Below are positions 53,015 to 61,274 of a stretch of 64,000 nt of DNA, piece by piece. The stretch is from the NCBI RefSeq assembly GCF_028747805.1, contig NZ_CP114887.1, forward strand, positions 3,514,001 to 3,578,000. Reading direction: 5' to 3'. The first letter of the stretch is position 1. Every line of letters begins with the position of its first letter. The DNA is from Solibacillus daqui. Lineage in GTDB: Bacteria > Bacillota > Bacilli > Bacillales_A > Planococcaceae. The notes under the pieces were generated by a model, which searched no databases, had not been told where the DNA came from, and saw only the letters and a program-made list of their open reading frames with translations. The position numbers were made by a program, and so were the translations under genes.

Positions 53015-53425
53015 TAACTATAGTGAACAGTTATTAGAGAAACGACGACCCTAAAGCTCTATATATTATGGATAAACAAACTAACAAAGCTGATGCAGCC
53101 AATAAGGATTATTACAATTGATAAAGTTTTGTTTTCATGATTTCCACAACACCTAAATATAAAGGTTCTTTATTGATACTCTATTTTCAAGATTAACTAA
53201 AATGACCGTTAGCCATCCATGAAGCGCAAAACCAGCGCTACACCACAGAGAATAAAAGATTATTACGTTCTTTCATGGGAGTTGAAGTAGAAAAAGGCTC
53301 TACTCCTTATTGAAGTAAAGCCCGTTAGTAAAAAACTCACTTTAAAAATGACTTGTAAAAATACTCCATTACTAGTAGGAGTAGCGTCAGGAAAATGCGG
53401 ATTTACAACGTTAAGAAAATTTAAT
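53015..53425. other. Gene-free stretch with degenerate repeat
   Basis: Contains ATTGAAGTAAAGC (about 53309) and GGATTTACAACGTTAAGAAAA (about 53397-53417), which echo ATTGAAGTAAAGCGTCCG and GCATTTACAAGGTTAAGGAAG at about 52632-52696. A related CGCGTCCGATTGTTGAAG occurs near 55459. These look like diverged copies of a dispersed Bacillales repeat. No gene. Confidence 0.4.
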
Positions 53426-53468
53426 GTGAAAAAGCCGGATTCCAATGGCAATGGAATCCAGCTTTCAT
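53426..53468 (-). terminator. Terminator after DUF4179 gene
   Basis: GCTGGATTCCA / TGGAATCCGGC-type stem with TTTTT on the minus strand, about 85 bases past the stop. Confidence 0.6.
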
Positions 53469-53551
53469 TACGGCTTTTAATAAAACTCGTTATTCAACTA
53501 TCGCGTGTTCATTAGCTTAAGGCACTTCCGCGATATGAGCAAACGAGGTCA

Positions 53552-54580
53552 TCATTTACTTTTATTTAAAGGAACGACCAATTCTAATTCCTTTATTTCT
53601 TTGCTAAAACCTTCACTATTTTGTCGACTTGGCTTAAGTGTAAATGATTTTGGTATTGTATCCATTGGAGGTAAAGTCAGTACCATATGATGACCATAGT
53701 TCCCAAAAACCATGCCTGCTTGTAGTTTCTCTTTATCATATACCTGACCATTATCATCAACTACAGAGAAATCAAACCATGGCCAAGTATCGTTTTTATC
53801 CATTTCAACAGGGTAATCAATCGTTAGGTCTATTCTGGTTGATAGAGGGGAAAAGGTTACTTTGTCCGCTGTTAACTTATAAACATCATCAACCGTTTTA
53901 GTTGTAACCTTTGGATAAAACTCAAACACATCGCCTTTTATTTTTTTAAGTGGGAAAGCCACCTTCAACTTGCCCTCATAGCCAAATAAGTTTTCTCCAT
54001 GGACCTCAATCTCAATGTTATCGCCAAATTCATTATATTTAGAGAAGGTAAATTGATGATGTTCAATTATTGTTTTCGAGTTTATGTCGTCCTGACCTGT
54101 TGAACCAATTACTGGTTTAATTTCTTGTTGTCCATTAATTGTTATATAGCTAAAGCCGGCCTTTTCTTCTTCCATCGAAAGTTCTTTTTGACCTGTGTAA
54201 ACTACTGTTACGATTAACCGGTTGCCATCATAAGCTGCTTCTTTTACAGTCATTGTTAAGCCGTTTTTACTATCTTGTTTATCAATTACTGTCGTAAGTT
54301 GATCGTGTTCAATTTTCTCTGAGGCAATGTCTCTAAAATCCTTATAAATTGGACCAATCAGGGGGATATTTGATAATGCTTCTGCCATGCCTGTTGAAAC
54401 AAATCCAGAACCAAGCAAAGATATACATAACCCACATGCAACCAAGACTGACCGTTTTGTGGTTTTTCCTACTTTTCTTTTTTTCTTAGCTTGAAAGATA
54501 GCCGCCTTCTCCCTAGCCATTACCTTTTCAATTGGTACATTTATGTTGTCGATAGATCGATTGAATTTGTCTTTATTCAT
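53552..54580 (-). CDS. DUF4179 anti-sigma factor
   Basis: A 342-residue membrane protein. About 45 cytoplasmic residues (MNKDKFNRSIDNINVPIEKV, the sigma-binding part) precede one membrane segment (RSVLVACGLCISLLGSGFVST), and the rest is extracellular. The outer part begins with the family text IPLIGPIYKDF-DIASEKI and continues as beta-rich DUF4179 and C-terminal domains. It overlaps the ECF sigma gene by 8 bases, the usual arrangement for a sigma/anti-sigma pair. The signal it senses, probably envelope-related, is unknown. Confidence 0.85.
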   Translation of the reverse strand: MNKDKFNRSIDNINVPIEKVMAREKAAIFQAKKKRKVGKTTKRSVLVACGLCISLLGSGFVSTGMAEALSNIPLIGPIYKDFRDIASEKIEHDQLTTVIDKQDSKNGLTMTVKEAAYDGNRLIVTVVYTGQKELSMEEEKAGFSYITINGQQEIKPVIGSTGQDDINSKTIIEHHQFTFSKYNEFGDNIEIEVHGENLFGYEGKLKVAFPLKKIKGDVFEFYPKVTTKTVDDVYKLTADKVTFSPLSTRIDLTIDYPVEMDKNDTWPWFDFSVVDDNGQVYDKEKLQAGMVFGNYGHHMVLTLPPMDTIPKSFTLKPSRQNSEGFSKEIKELELVVPLNKSK

Positions 54581-55106
54581 AAAGATAGCCCTCCTTTAAA
54601 ATGGGTCTTAGCTCTTTTTTCGCCCGATTTAAGTGTGATTTCACGGTTCCTTCCGGGTAATTCATGATGGTGGCAATTTCTTTAATGGACAAATCGTGAT
54701 AATACCTCAACAAAATAATGGTCTTAACAGTAGGATTTAAAAATTTAAAGGCCTCTGATAAATCCATCGAATGCATGATAAAATCAACATTTTCAGAAGC
54801 GATTAATTCAGTAAAGATTTCCTCATTATCTGTAGTAAAATAGCGGGACTCTTTCCGAATAAAATCAATCGATTTAAAAACTAAAATTTTTGTAATCCAA
54901 CTTGAAAAACTTTCAGGCTTTTTTAATGTCTTTATTGAAATATAGGCTGTATAAATTGTTTCTTGATAGACATCAAGAGCATCTTGTTCATTTCTAACGT
55001 ATGCATAGGCTGTTCGGTACAGCTTTTGTCGAACAGAACCAATCAGTTGTTCAAATGATTCATCATCACCCTTTTTTGCCTTTTTCACTAATTTTGCTAT
55101 ATCCAT
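54573..55106 (-). CDS. ECF RNA polymerase sigma factor
   Basis: A 177-residue sigma factor of the SigW/SigV group. Region 2 spans ESFEQLIGSVRQKLYRTAYA, ALDVYQETIYTAY and SFSSWITKILVFKSIDFIRK; region 4 spans LRYYHDLSIKEIATIMNYPE and GTVKSHLNRAKKELRP. Start placed at MDIAKLVKK with GAGAGGAGAAC upstream; the open frame continues 69 codons further without support. Held inactive by the DUF4179 protein encoded downstream. TGAAAC about 265 bases upstream is part of a large inverted repeat and not a proven promoter. Confidence 0.9.
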   Translation of the reverse strand: MDIAKLVKKAKKGDDESFEQLIGSVRQKLYRTAYAYVRNEQDALDVYQETIYTAYISIKTLKKPESFSSWITKILVFKSIDFIRKESRYFTTDNEEIFTELIASENVDFIMHSMDLSEAFKFLNPTVKTIILLRYYHDLSIKEIATIMNYPEGTVKSHLNRAKKELRPILKEGYLYE

Positions 55107-55727
55107 TTTAGTTCTCCTCTCCGTTACACAATAAAGTCGAATGAGGAAGTAAATCGGTTGCAAAACAATTAAATGCATTAAAATTGTTACACATTGTATT
55201 TCAATGGCATGATTCATACCTTGATGCTTATCTGTATATTTTTTAACTCTTCCTCGATATTTCCCCTTTTGCTTGGCCATTTTAATTGTAGCTTTGAAAT
55301 AAAGTTTGAGCAAAACACCTCGTAAATCCTTATTTTACGATAAATAAGAAGAATCCATTTTGAAAAAAAGTTTCATCAAAATGGATTCTTCTTTAGCAGT
55401 TTTAAGTTTGTTTTTTATAGAAAAGTTTGTTCATTTTCTTCCTGTGTTACTCCACAATCGCGTCCGATTGTTGAAGTTCGTTATGTTGCTGTCGGAAAGT
55501 AAAGTCACCTTTTTTAGTAGCAGAAGTTTTTCTAAAAGAATTAGAAGTCACAGGAAAACGATATAAAAAATCGTAGCAATTTTTGAAAAAGCACCAGTAA
55601 ATTAAGTAAAAATAGATTGAGAGTATTGGCTTTCTGGTGGTTTTGCTTTAAATTTCCCTGTAATTGATGAAACTTTTACCAATTTAAAGCTACTACTACC
55701 GTGAACCACATATTAAGGAGAGATTTT
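55107..55727. other. Gene-free stretch with 18-bp perfect inverted repeat
   Basis: An inverted repeat with arms AAGAAGAATCCATTTTGA (55346-55363) and its exact complement (55376-55393) around a 12-base loop, without the T run of a terminator. Further right are the hairpin CAATCG-CGTC-CGATTG (about 55454-55469) and decayed sequence. No supported gene. Confidence 0.5.
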
Positions 55728-56636
55728 ATGAACATGAAAAAATATGCACCTGCAGCAGCAATGACAGCTTTATTATTTGGAAGTGTACTAGTACCAGTCG
55801 CTTCAGCAAATGAAAATCCTACAAAAACAGAACAAAACATTCCTCAAATTCAAATCGATCCTGTTCACATTTTCAACAATACGCACGGAACAGTTGAGAA
55901 TATCAAAAATGGTGAAAATATTAAATATTACACTGTAAAAGATGGTGATCAAACGAACATTTTAGAGATATCAAAAGATACACTAGTGTTCGATAATACA
56001 GGTAAGAAAGCAGAGCTTAAAAATGGGGATAAAATAGTAGCTTATACATTTGCAAACAAGCCGCAAACATTAATTTATCCACCAAAATTCAATCCTGACG
56101 TTGTCATTGTTGAAACAGAGGAAGCTGGATTAGTTGAAGTTGATTACTTCTATGAAAACTTAACAAATACTTATGATATTTTAAAATTAAACATAAGTGA
56201 AAAAACTGAGCTTCTAAACTCCAAGGGGGAGAAAGTTACAGCTAAAGATTTAGCAGAGAAGCACTTAGTTGTTTTTTATACAACCTCAATAGAAAGTGTC
56301 TCTGCTCAAACAACACCTTCAAAGGTGATCATTCTTGATGAGTCTGAAAATACCATTGCAGCAGAAATTGAAGCCATAATCGCGGCTGATTTTTATGAGG
56401 TAGATGGAACAAAGATGGTTCCGTTACGCTTGATTGCCGAAAAACTGGGCTATAAAGTTGAGGCGATAGATAAAGGTGCCATTGTATCAAAAGAAAATTT
56501 ATCTTACACTATTACACGCGGAGAAAAAATATTTGGTTTTAACAAAGCATTACGTCCACTTCCTGTAGCACCTGTATTGTTAGAAGCAAATAAAACATAT
56601 GTCCCCGTTGAATTTGTTGAAGAATACTTAAAATAA
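55728..56636 (+). CDS. Secreted protein with copper-amine-oxidase N-terminal-like domain
   Basis: A 302-residue exported protein. Signal peptide (MKKYAPAAAMTALLFGSVLVPVASA), then a beta-rich module at about 40-205 shared with the cytoplasmic protein at 32650 (TLIYPPKFNPDVVIV, VEVDYFYENLT, SAQTTPSKVIIL), then a copper-amine-oxidase N-terminal-like domain (YEVDGTKMVPLRLIAEKLGYKVEA, KTYVPVEFVEEYL). The latter domain binds wall or protein partners in many Firmicutes and is not an oxidase. AAGGAGAGA precedes the ATG. A terminator follows. Confidence 0.8.
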   Translation: MNMKKYAPAAAMTALLFGSVLVPVASANENPTKTEQNIPQIQIDPVHIFNNTHGTVENIKNGENIKYYTVKDGDQTNILEISKDTLVFDNTGKKAELKNGDKIVAYTFANKPQTLIYPPKFNPDVVIVETEEAGLVEVDYFYENLTNTYDILKLNISEKTELLNSKGEKVTAKDLAEKHLVVFYTTSIESVSAQTTPSKVIILDESENTIAAEIEAIIAADFYEVDGTKMVPLRLIAEKLGYKVEAIDKGAIVSKENLSYTITRGEKIFGFNKALRPLPVAPVLLEANKTYVPVEFVEEYLK

Positions 56637-56687
56637 GATGGGAAGGGGCCATCCCAAGGATGTTTCTCCATTAAATATCCATAACAC

Positions 56688-56729
56688 AAAGTGCCGAAAT
56701 GTTGATTTAAAAGTGTTTCGGCACTTTTT
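56688..56729 (+). terminator. Terminator after secreted protein gene
   Basis: AAAGTGCCGAAA / TTTCGGCACTTT stem with T run. Confidence 0.8.
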
Positions 56730-56862
56730 GCTATATATATAATAGGGTGAAAAATTAGGCTCTGGGTTCGTAAATAATTGTAATTAAACCAATTATAGAA
56801 AACGTCTTTTCTTCGTGATTTTTGAGAAGGTGTGCTATATTCATAGTGTCAGGAGTGAGTTG

Positions 56863-57282
56863 ATGAAAAAGTTTTTAACAATTACCGCAATATTTTTTGT
56901 TTTACTTGGAGCAGCTGGCTATGCTGTGTGGCATTTTGGGACAAATATCGCTTCCGAAAAAATAATCGAAAAAGCGGAATCTACTTTAAATGATGAGAAT
57001 CTGGAAGAAGTAAAATCCTATATCGAGAACGATTCGAAGGTTCAAGAAATTGTGAGCGAGGCAGCAACTACAAATCCAGATACTCTTCCCTTCCAAACTA
57101 AGGAAGAAGCGACACGTGTGTTAATAAAAAAAGTGGGCGTTAATCGTTTACTAGATATTCAGGAACAAGCGCAAAACGGTTCAATTAATAAGGATGAAGT
57201 ATTATCCGAAATTGAAGGTAAACTGACTGAAGATGAAATTTCTGCTTTAAAATATGTTTTATATAAGGAATTGTATAAATAA
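56863..57282 (+). CDS. Membrane-anchored hypothetical protein
   Basis: A 139-residue protein with an N-terminal signal anchor (MKKFLTITAIFFVLLGAAGY) and an acidic, helical extracellular part (EKIIEKAESTLNDENLEEV, KEEATRVLIKKVGVNRLLD, LSEIEGKLTEDEISALKYVL). Likely faces the wall; function unknown. GTCAGGAGTGAGTTG before the ATG fixes the start; the frame is open 16 codons further. Terminator downstream. Confidence 0.65.
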   Translation: MKKFLTITAIFFVLLGAAGYAVWHFGTNIASEKIIEKAESTLNDENLEEVKSYIENDSKVQEIVSEAATTNPDTLPFQTKEEATRVLIKKVGVNRLLDIQEQAQNGSINKDEVLSEIEGKLTEDEISALKYVLYKELYK

Positions 57283-57334
57283 AACTAACCATTTAAAAGT
57301 TTAAAAAGCAGAGAGCTGAGATTCACATAATAGG

Positions 57335-57387
57335 TACCTGTAGTTTGGACACTTGAATAAGAGTGTTTTAACTGCAGGTATTTTTTT
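57335..57387 (+). terminator. Terminator after 56863 gene
   Basis: TACCTGTAGTT...ACACTT / AGTGT...AACTGCAGGTA imperfect stem with a 7-base T run. Confidence 0.8.
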
Positions 57388-57497
57388 ATCTACTAGATAT
57401 TCAAGATTAAAAGACAGACTAGAGCCTAATAAGACGAGAGTATAGCACAATCATTCATATTAAATCTTTCATATACTTTCTTGAAAGGATGATGTAT

Positions 57498-58415
57498 ATG
57501 GGAATAACACCGTATATGATTGATTTAGGTACACTTGGGGGAACATTCAGTTCTGCTAATTTTATAAATGAACGTGGACAGATTGTGGGACTTTCGACTA
57601 CGGCTAATGATTTGGAATTCCACCCTTTCCTATGGCAAAATGGCGTGATGACCGATCTCGGTACGTTTGGTGGATTCTTTAGTCAAGCTCTTGGTATAAA
57701 TGAACATGGACAGATTGTAGGAGGTTCGGATACGGCTAATGGGGAAGATCGGGCTTTCCTATGGCAAAACGGTGTGATGACCAATCTCGGTACGCTTGGG
57801 GGAAGCTTTAGTCAAGCTAATAGTATTAATAACTGTGGACAGATTGTGGGAGGATCGAATACGGCTAATGAGGAAACTCATGCTTGCCTATGGCAAAACG
57901 GTGTGATGACCGATCTTGGTACGCTCGGGGGAACATTCAGTTTTGCTACTAGTATAAATGAACGTGGACAGATTACGGGATCTTCGGATTCGGCTAATGG
58001 AGAAAGACACGCTTTCCTATTGCAAAACGGTGTGATGACTGATCTCAGTACGCTTGGTGGGAGCGAGAGTTTTGCTGCGAGTATAAATGAACATGGACAG
58101 ATTGTGGGACTTTCAAATGCTGCTAATGGGGAATTCCATGCTTTCCTATGGCAAAACGGTGTGATGACCGATCTCGGTACGCTTGGGGGAACATTCAGTT
58201 TTGCTCTTGGTATTAATAACCGGGGACAGATTGTGGGATCTTCGGAGACGGCTAATGGGGAAGAACACGCTTTCCTATGGCAAAAAGGTGTGATGACCGA
58301 TCTCGGTACGCTCGGAGGAACATCCAGTTTTGCTTCTGAGATTAATAACCGTAAACAGATTGTGGGAGATTCGGGAACGGCTAATGGGGAAGTTCATGCT
58401 TTCCTATGGAAATAG
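57498..58415 (+). CDS. HAF-repeat protein (seven tandem repeats)
   Basis: A 305-residue protein almost wholly made of seven 43-residue repeats (129 bases each) of the type DLGTLGGTFSFA-x-x-IN, ERGQIVGSS, TANGE-x-HAFLWQNGVMT. This is the HAF repeat, thought to build a beta-propeller-like fold, function unknown. No signal peptide or anchor. The repeats are very alike at the DNA level (CTTTCCTATGGCAAAACGGT recurs), indicating recent homogenisation. Start at the fourth-codon ATG, nine bases after AAAGG. Divergent units 3 and 5 carry ACLWQ and LLQ changes. Confidence 0.85.
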   Translation: MGITPYMIDLGTLGGTFSSANFINERGQIVGLSTTANDLEFHPFLWQNGVMTDLGTFGGFFSQALGINEHGQIVGGSDTANGEDRAFLWQNGVMTNLGTLGGSFSQANSINNCGQIVGGSNTANEETHACLWQNGVMTDLGTLGGTFSFATSINERGQITGSSDSANGERHAFLLQNGVMTDLSTLGGSESFAASINEHGQIVGLSNAANGEFHAFLWQNGVMTDLGTLGGTFSFALGINNRGQIVGSSETANGEEHAFLWQKGVMTDLGTLGGTSSFASEINNRKQIVGDSGTANGEVHAFLWK

Positions 58416-58918
58416 CAGATTCCCTCATTCGCTTTAAAATTTTTTCAAAGTACCCCTAAACTCTGCTTAACTCTGTTCAACAAAACATTGCTTTTTTTCT
58501 CTATTTATTACTACTCCGTTAGTTCAATAACTTCAACAAAAATACCTTTAATCCTTTTAAAAAGCCAAGAAAAAAAGAACGAATTCCACCATCGGATATT
58601 CGTTCTTTTTTCATTATACTAATTCCAATCACGCAACCGCTTCACAATGCCATGAATGCTGAGCGTGAACAATTTAGATGTAATAGAGTCACATTAAACT
58701 GCCTGTCGCAATTCTTTCAGCAAGAATTATCCGAGCTGAAACCGTCACTTCTGTTCAGTGGTTAGGAATTTCTTTTATGATTATAGACACCACAAGAATC
58801 CTTTATCTCCGTATATTACCGTTTATTTAACAATTACATATCTATACTGTTACATTGCACTATTAACACGAAAAGAGGGTATATAATAGCAGCATATTTC
58901 TTTTAGAGGTGTATATTG
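58416..58918. other. Gene-free stretch with terminator and rRNA-methyltransferase scar
   Basis: AAAAAGAACGAAT / ATTCGTTCTTTTT (58569-58612) is a terminator. Next to it, on the minus strand at about 58622-58660, GCATTGTGAAGCGGTTGCGTG is identical to the 3-prime end of the RlmD-type gene at 61275, followed by a similar TTGGAATTAG. It appears to be a scar of a lost paralogue. No other gene. Confidence 0.5.
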
Positions 58919-59974
58919 ATGAAGAAAAAACGGATAACGTGGGTGGATATTACGAAAGGGTTCTTAATGATCCTTGTCATCATCGGGCATTATCCAGGAG
59001 AGCTCGACTTTCCACTCGCGAAATATATCTATTGGTTTCATATGCCTGCATTTTTCATATTAAGCGGTTTGTTTTTTAAGCCGGTTTTAGATAAAAAGGA
59101 TATAAAGCTTACGATTCACAAGCGTTTCATGCAATTAATCTTCCCTTACCTATTTTTCCTTGCTAGTATTACACTAGTTCGTTATGGAATGGAGCTTTTT
59201 TCAGGCAATTGGGATTTAGAATGGTATCTTAATGACATATGGACACTTGCCATAGGGGGGCGTTTTATTCGCGGAGCATATGGTGTTTTCTGGTTTGTGA
59301 CGACATTATTCTTCACATACTTATTATTCATGTGGTTGACGACCTACTTCAATCGGATGAAACAGTTTATAATTCTAGGACTCTTTTATGCTATCGCACA
59401 TTTTGAGAGCATCATCGCTATGAATGTCATCGGCGGCAAGCCCTCCGAAGCAGCGCAATCGATTCCAATGATTTGGAACATCGATGTTGCGCTGATGGCA
59501 ATCGTCTATTTTGCAATCGGGTATTATTTCAAAAATCTGTGGATGGATATTTCAAAACGATGGATGAGTACGGCCGTGTTCCTGAGTGCGACGGCGGTAT
59601 TGCTTGATAGCTTCAATATCATCGATTATCGACTGAGTATGAAGTTCTTACGGTATGACCATCTTATATTGGATTTGGTCATTCCTTTATCATTTACAAT
59701 CGTATTAGTAGGATGCTTCCAGTTGCTCGCAGCAAAACTGTCGCTCAACTGGCTGCAGAAAATAGAAAATCACTCGCTTTCCATTATGTATTTGCATATA
59801 TTTGCAGATATTATTTTAAATGATTATTTCACGTACGGGCTTATTGGTTACACAACGATTGGAATATTCATTCCTATTATTGTTTCAATTTTAATAAAAA
59901 AATTGCTACCGAACGGGACAATTCTGCTTGGCGGGTTTTCAATCAAGAAAGAAAAGACACCTATTCCGACGTAA
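58919..59974 (+). CDS. Acyltransferase family 3 membrane protein
   Basis: A 351-residue protein with about ten membrane segments and the acyltransferase-3 signatures KKRITWVDITKGFLMILVIIGH (with the active-site His), YWFHMPAFFILSGLFF and, near the end, NHSLSIMYLHIF. Such proteins move acyl, often O-acetyl, groups across the membrane onto surface polysaccharide or peptidoglycan. AGAGGTG seven bases before the ATG. It converges on an SGNH hydrolase gene, a functional partner in many O-acetylation systems. Confidence 0.88.
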   Translation: MKKKRITWVDITKGFLMILVIIGHYPGELDFPLAKYIYWFHMPAFFILSGLFFKPVLDKKDIKLTIHKRFMQLIFPYLFFLASITLVRYGMELFSGNWDLEWYLNDIWTLAIGGRFIRGAYGVFWFVTTLFFTYLLFMWLTTYFNRMKQFIILGLFYAIAHFESIIAMNVIGGKPSEAAQSIPMIWNIDVALMAIVYFAIGYYFKNLWMDISKRWMSTAVFLSATAVLLDSFNIIDYRLSMKFLRYDHLILDLVIPLSFTIVLVGCFQLLAAKLSLNWLQKIENHSLSIMYLHIFADIILNDYFTYGLIGYTTIGIFIPIIVSILIKKLLPNGTILLGGFSIKKEKTPIPT

Positions 59975-60012
59975 AAAAATGCTGGACCTCATCTGTGAGG
60001 TTCAGCTTTTTA
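59974..60012. terminator. Bidirectional terminator between acyltransferase and SGNH genes
   Basis: GCTGGACCTCA / TGAGGTTCAGC stem with A and T runs on the two sides. Confidence 0.75.
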
Positions 60013-60023
60013 TATACTTGATT

Positions 60024-60734
60024 TTATTTTGAGCGAAGCCTATCGACCCAAACTTCATACCCTTTCCCATTTAGATGAAGCCCATCACCTGTGAACTGCT
60101 TATCCAGTTGCCCGTTTTTATCGATAAAGCTCGAATGCAGATCGATATACTCAATTCCCTTATCATACGCAATCTGTTGCAAAATAATATTAAATCGCAT
60201 CACTTTGTCATTTGTCACTTCATTTCCGAATAACCCGTTATTCACAGGTAGGATTGATTGAATAGCAAGCTTTGTATCTTTTCCTTCAAACGAATGCACG
60301 ATTTTCTCTACGTTACTTTTAAATACTTCGGCTTCTGTTCCATAACGGATATCATTGACACCAATCATCAAATACGCCTCTTTCGGGTTGCGGTCCACTA
60401 CTTCCTGTATCCGATTCAATACACCTTCTGCCCCATCATTCCGGATTCCTCGATTCAGCACAACTTCACCGGGAAAGTATTCTTGGAATTCTCCGTAATC
60501 GGAAATACTGTCACCAATGAACACTTTATCTATATTACTAATTGACGAATGTTCAAAGATGCTTTTTTTCGTAAAGTAATAGGCGGAATCCTTCTTGGGA
60601 GATGGTGTTGACTGCAGTTTTGTTTTAACAAATTCAAATCCGCCGATATTTTTCACCACATAGCTTCCTGTTCCTAATAACAGTACATTTAATAGTAATG
60701 AAATTATAAATATAATATAACTCTTTTCCAACAT
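60024..60734 (-). CDS. Membrane-anchored SGNH/GDSL hydrolase
   Basis: A 236-residue protein with an N-terminal anchor (YIIFIISLLLNVLLLGTGSYV) and an extracellular SGNH esterase domain. Block I VFIGDSISDYGEF (Ser nucleophile), block II NRGIRNDGAEG, block III MIGVNDIRYG (Asn), block V DGLHLNGKGYEVW (Asp and His). Such enzymes add or remove O-acyl groups on extracellular glycans. ATG taken five bases after AGGAG; a GTG two codons earlier overlaps that site. Convergent with the acyltransferase. Confidence 0.87.
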   Translation of the reverse strand: MLEKSYIIFIISLLLNVLLLGTGSYVVKNIGGFEFVKTKLQSTPSPKKDSAYYFTKKSIFEHSSISNIDKVFIGDSISDYGEFQEYFPGEVVLNRGIRNDGAEGVLNRIQEVVDRNPKEAYLMIGVNDIRYGTEAEVFKSNVEKIVHSFEGKDTKLAIQSILPVNNGLFGNEVTNDKVMRFNIILQQIAYDKGIEYIDLHSSFIDKNGQLDKQFTGDGLHLNGKGYEVWVDRLRSK

Positions 60735-61138
60735 AAACACTCCTATTTCTAACTTGGCTCTGGGATGTTATTCCCGCTGAGCAGCCGAACAAAATGCAAA
60801 GTTCGCTACGTCCTGTTGCAATGCCTTATTTCCACGCCTCCTGCAGAACCCAATCAATCGGGCTTTTACTGGCAGTTGCTCCCCGTATTGACGCAATGCT
60901 CTATGTATAATTTGGGGCTTTATCGAAGCGATATACGCTTCGTTATTAGCGGCATGCCTCGAAATACCCGAATCAACCGATTTCACTTGTCATGGCAGCA
61001 GCATATCATTTACTACCCTCTTAAGATTGAACTGTAACATGGCGTATCTTTTCGAACTTAAGCATTTGTCTACATGAAACTCTATGTACTAAAATTACAA
61101 TATCAATTTTAGCCCGCTTCATCCAAATTATAAAAGTA
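60735..61138. other. GC-richer non-coding block, possible dispersed repeat
   Basis: From about 60760 to 61045 the base composition rises above the neighbourhood (GCCTCCTGCAGAACCC, TTGCTCCCCGTATTGACGC). Open frames on both strands lack ribosome binding sites and match no family I know. The block may be one copy of a repeat typical of Lysinibacillus-type genomes; no second copy is in this window. Confidence 0.35.
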
Positions 61139-61196
61139 AAAACAGACGGCCAATTAGAGGTGCATTACCGCACTTCTAAACCGTCTGCTTTTTATG
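61139..61196 (-). terminator. Long-loop terminator, repeat of 17343
   Basis: AAAAACAGACGGCCAA ... CTTCTAAACCGTCTGCTTTT; same stem and partly the same loop as the element at 17343, downstream of the minus-strand methyltransferase gene. Confidence 0.65.
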
Positions 61197-61274
61197 TTTT
61201 AACAAATATTAAGTTAGATATACCAAAGACACATCCGTATAAAGCGTACGTTAATAAACTCACCTAAATAAGGA

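Noticed and set aside
57498..58415. Regularly spaced repeats that could suggest a CRISPR array
   Set aside because: The repeats are 129 bases, in frame and code for HAF units; there are no short direct repeats with unique spacers and no cas genes.
60768..60986. Minus-strand frame of 72 codons
   Set aside because: No ribosome binding site or family match; sits in a GC-richer block that appears non-coding on both strands.
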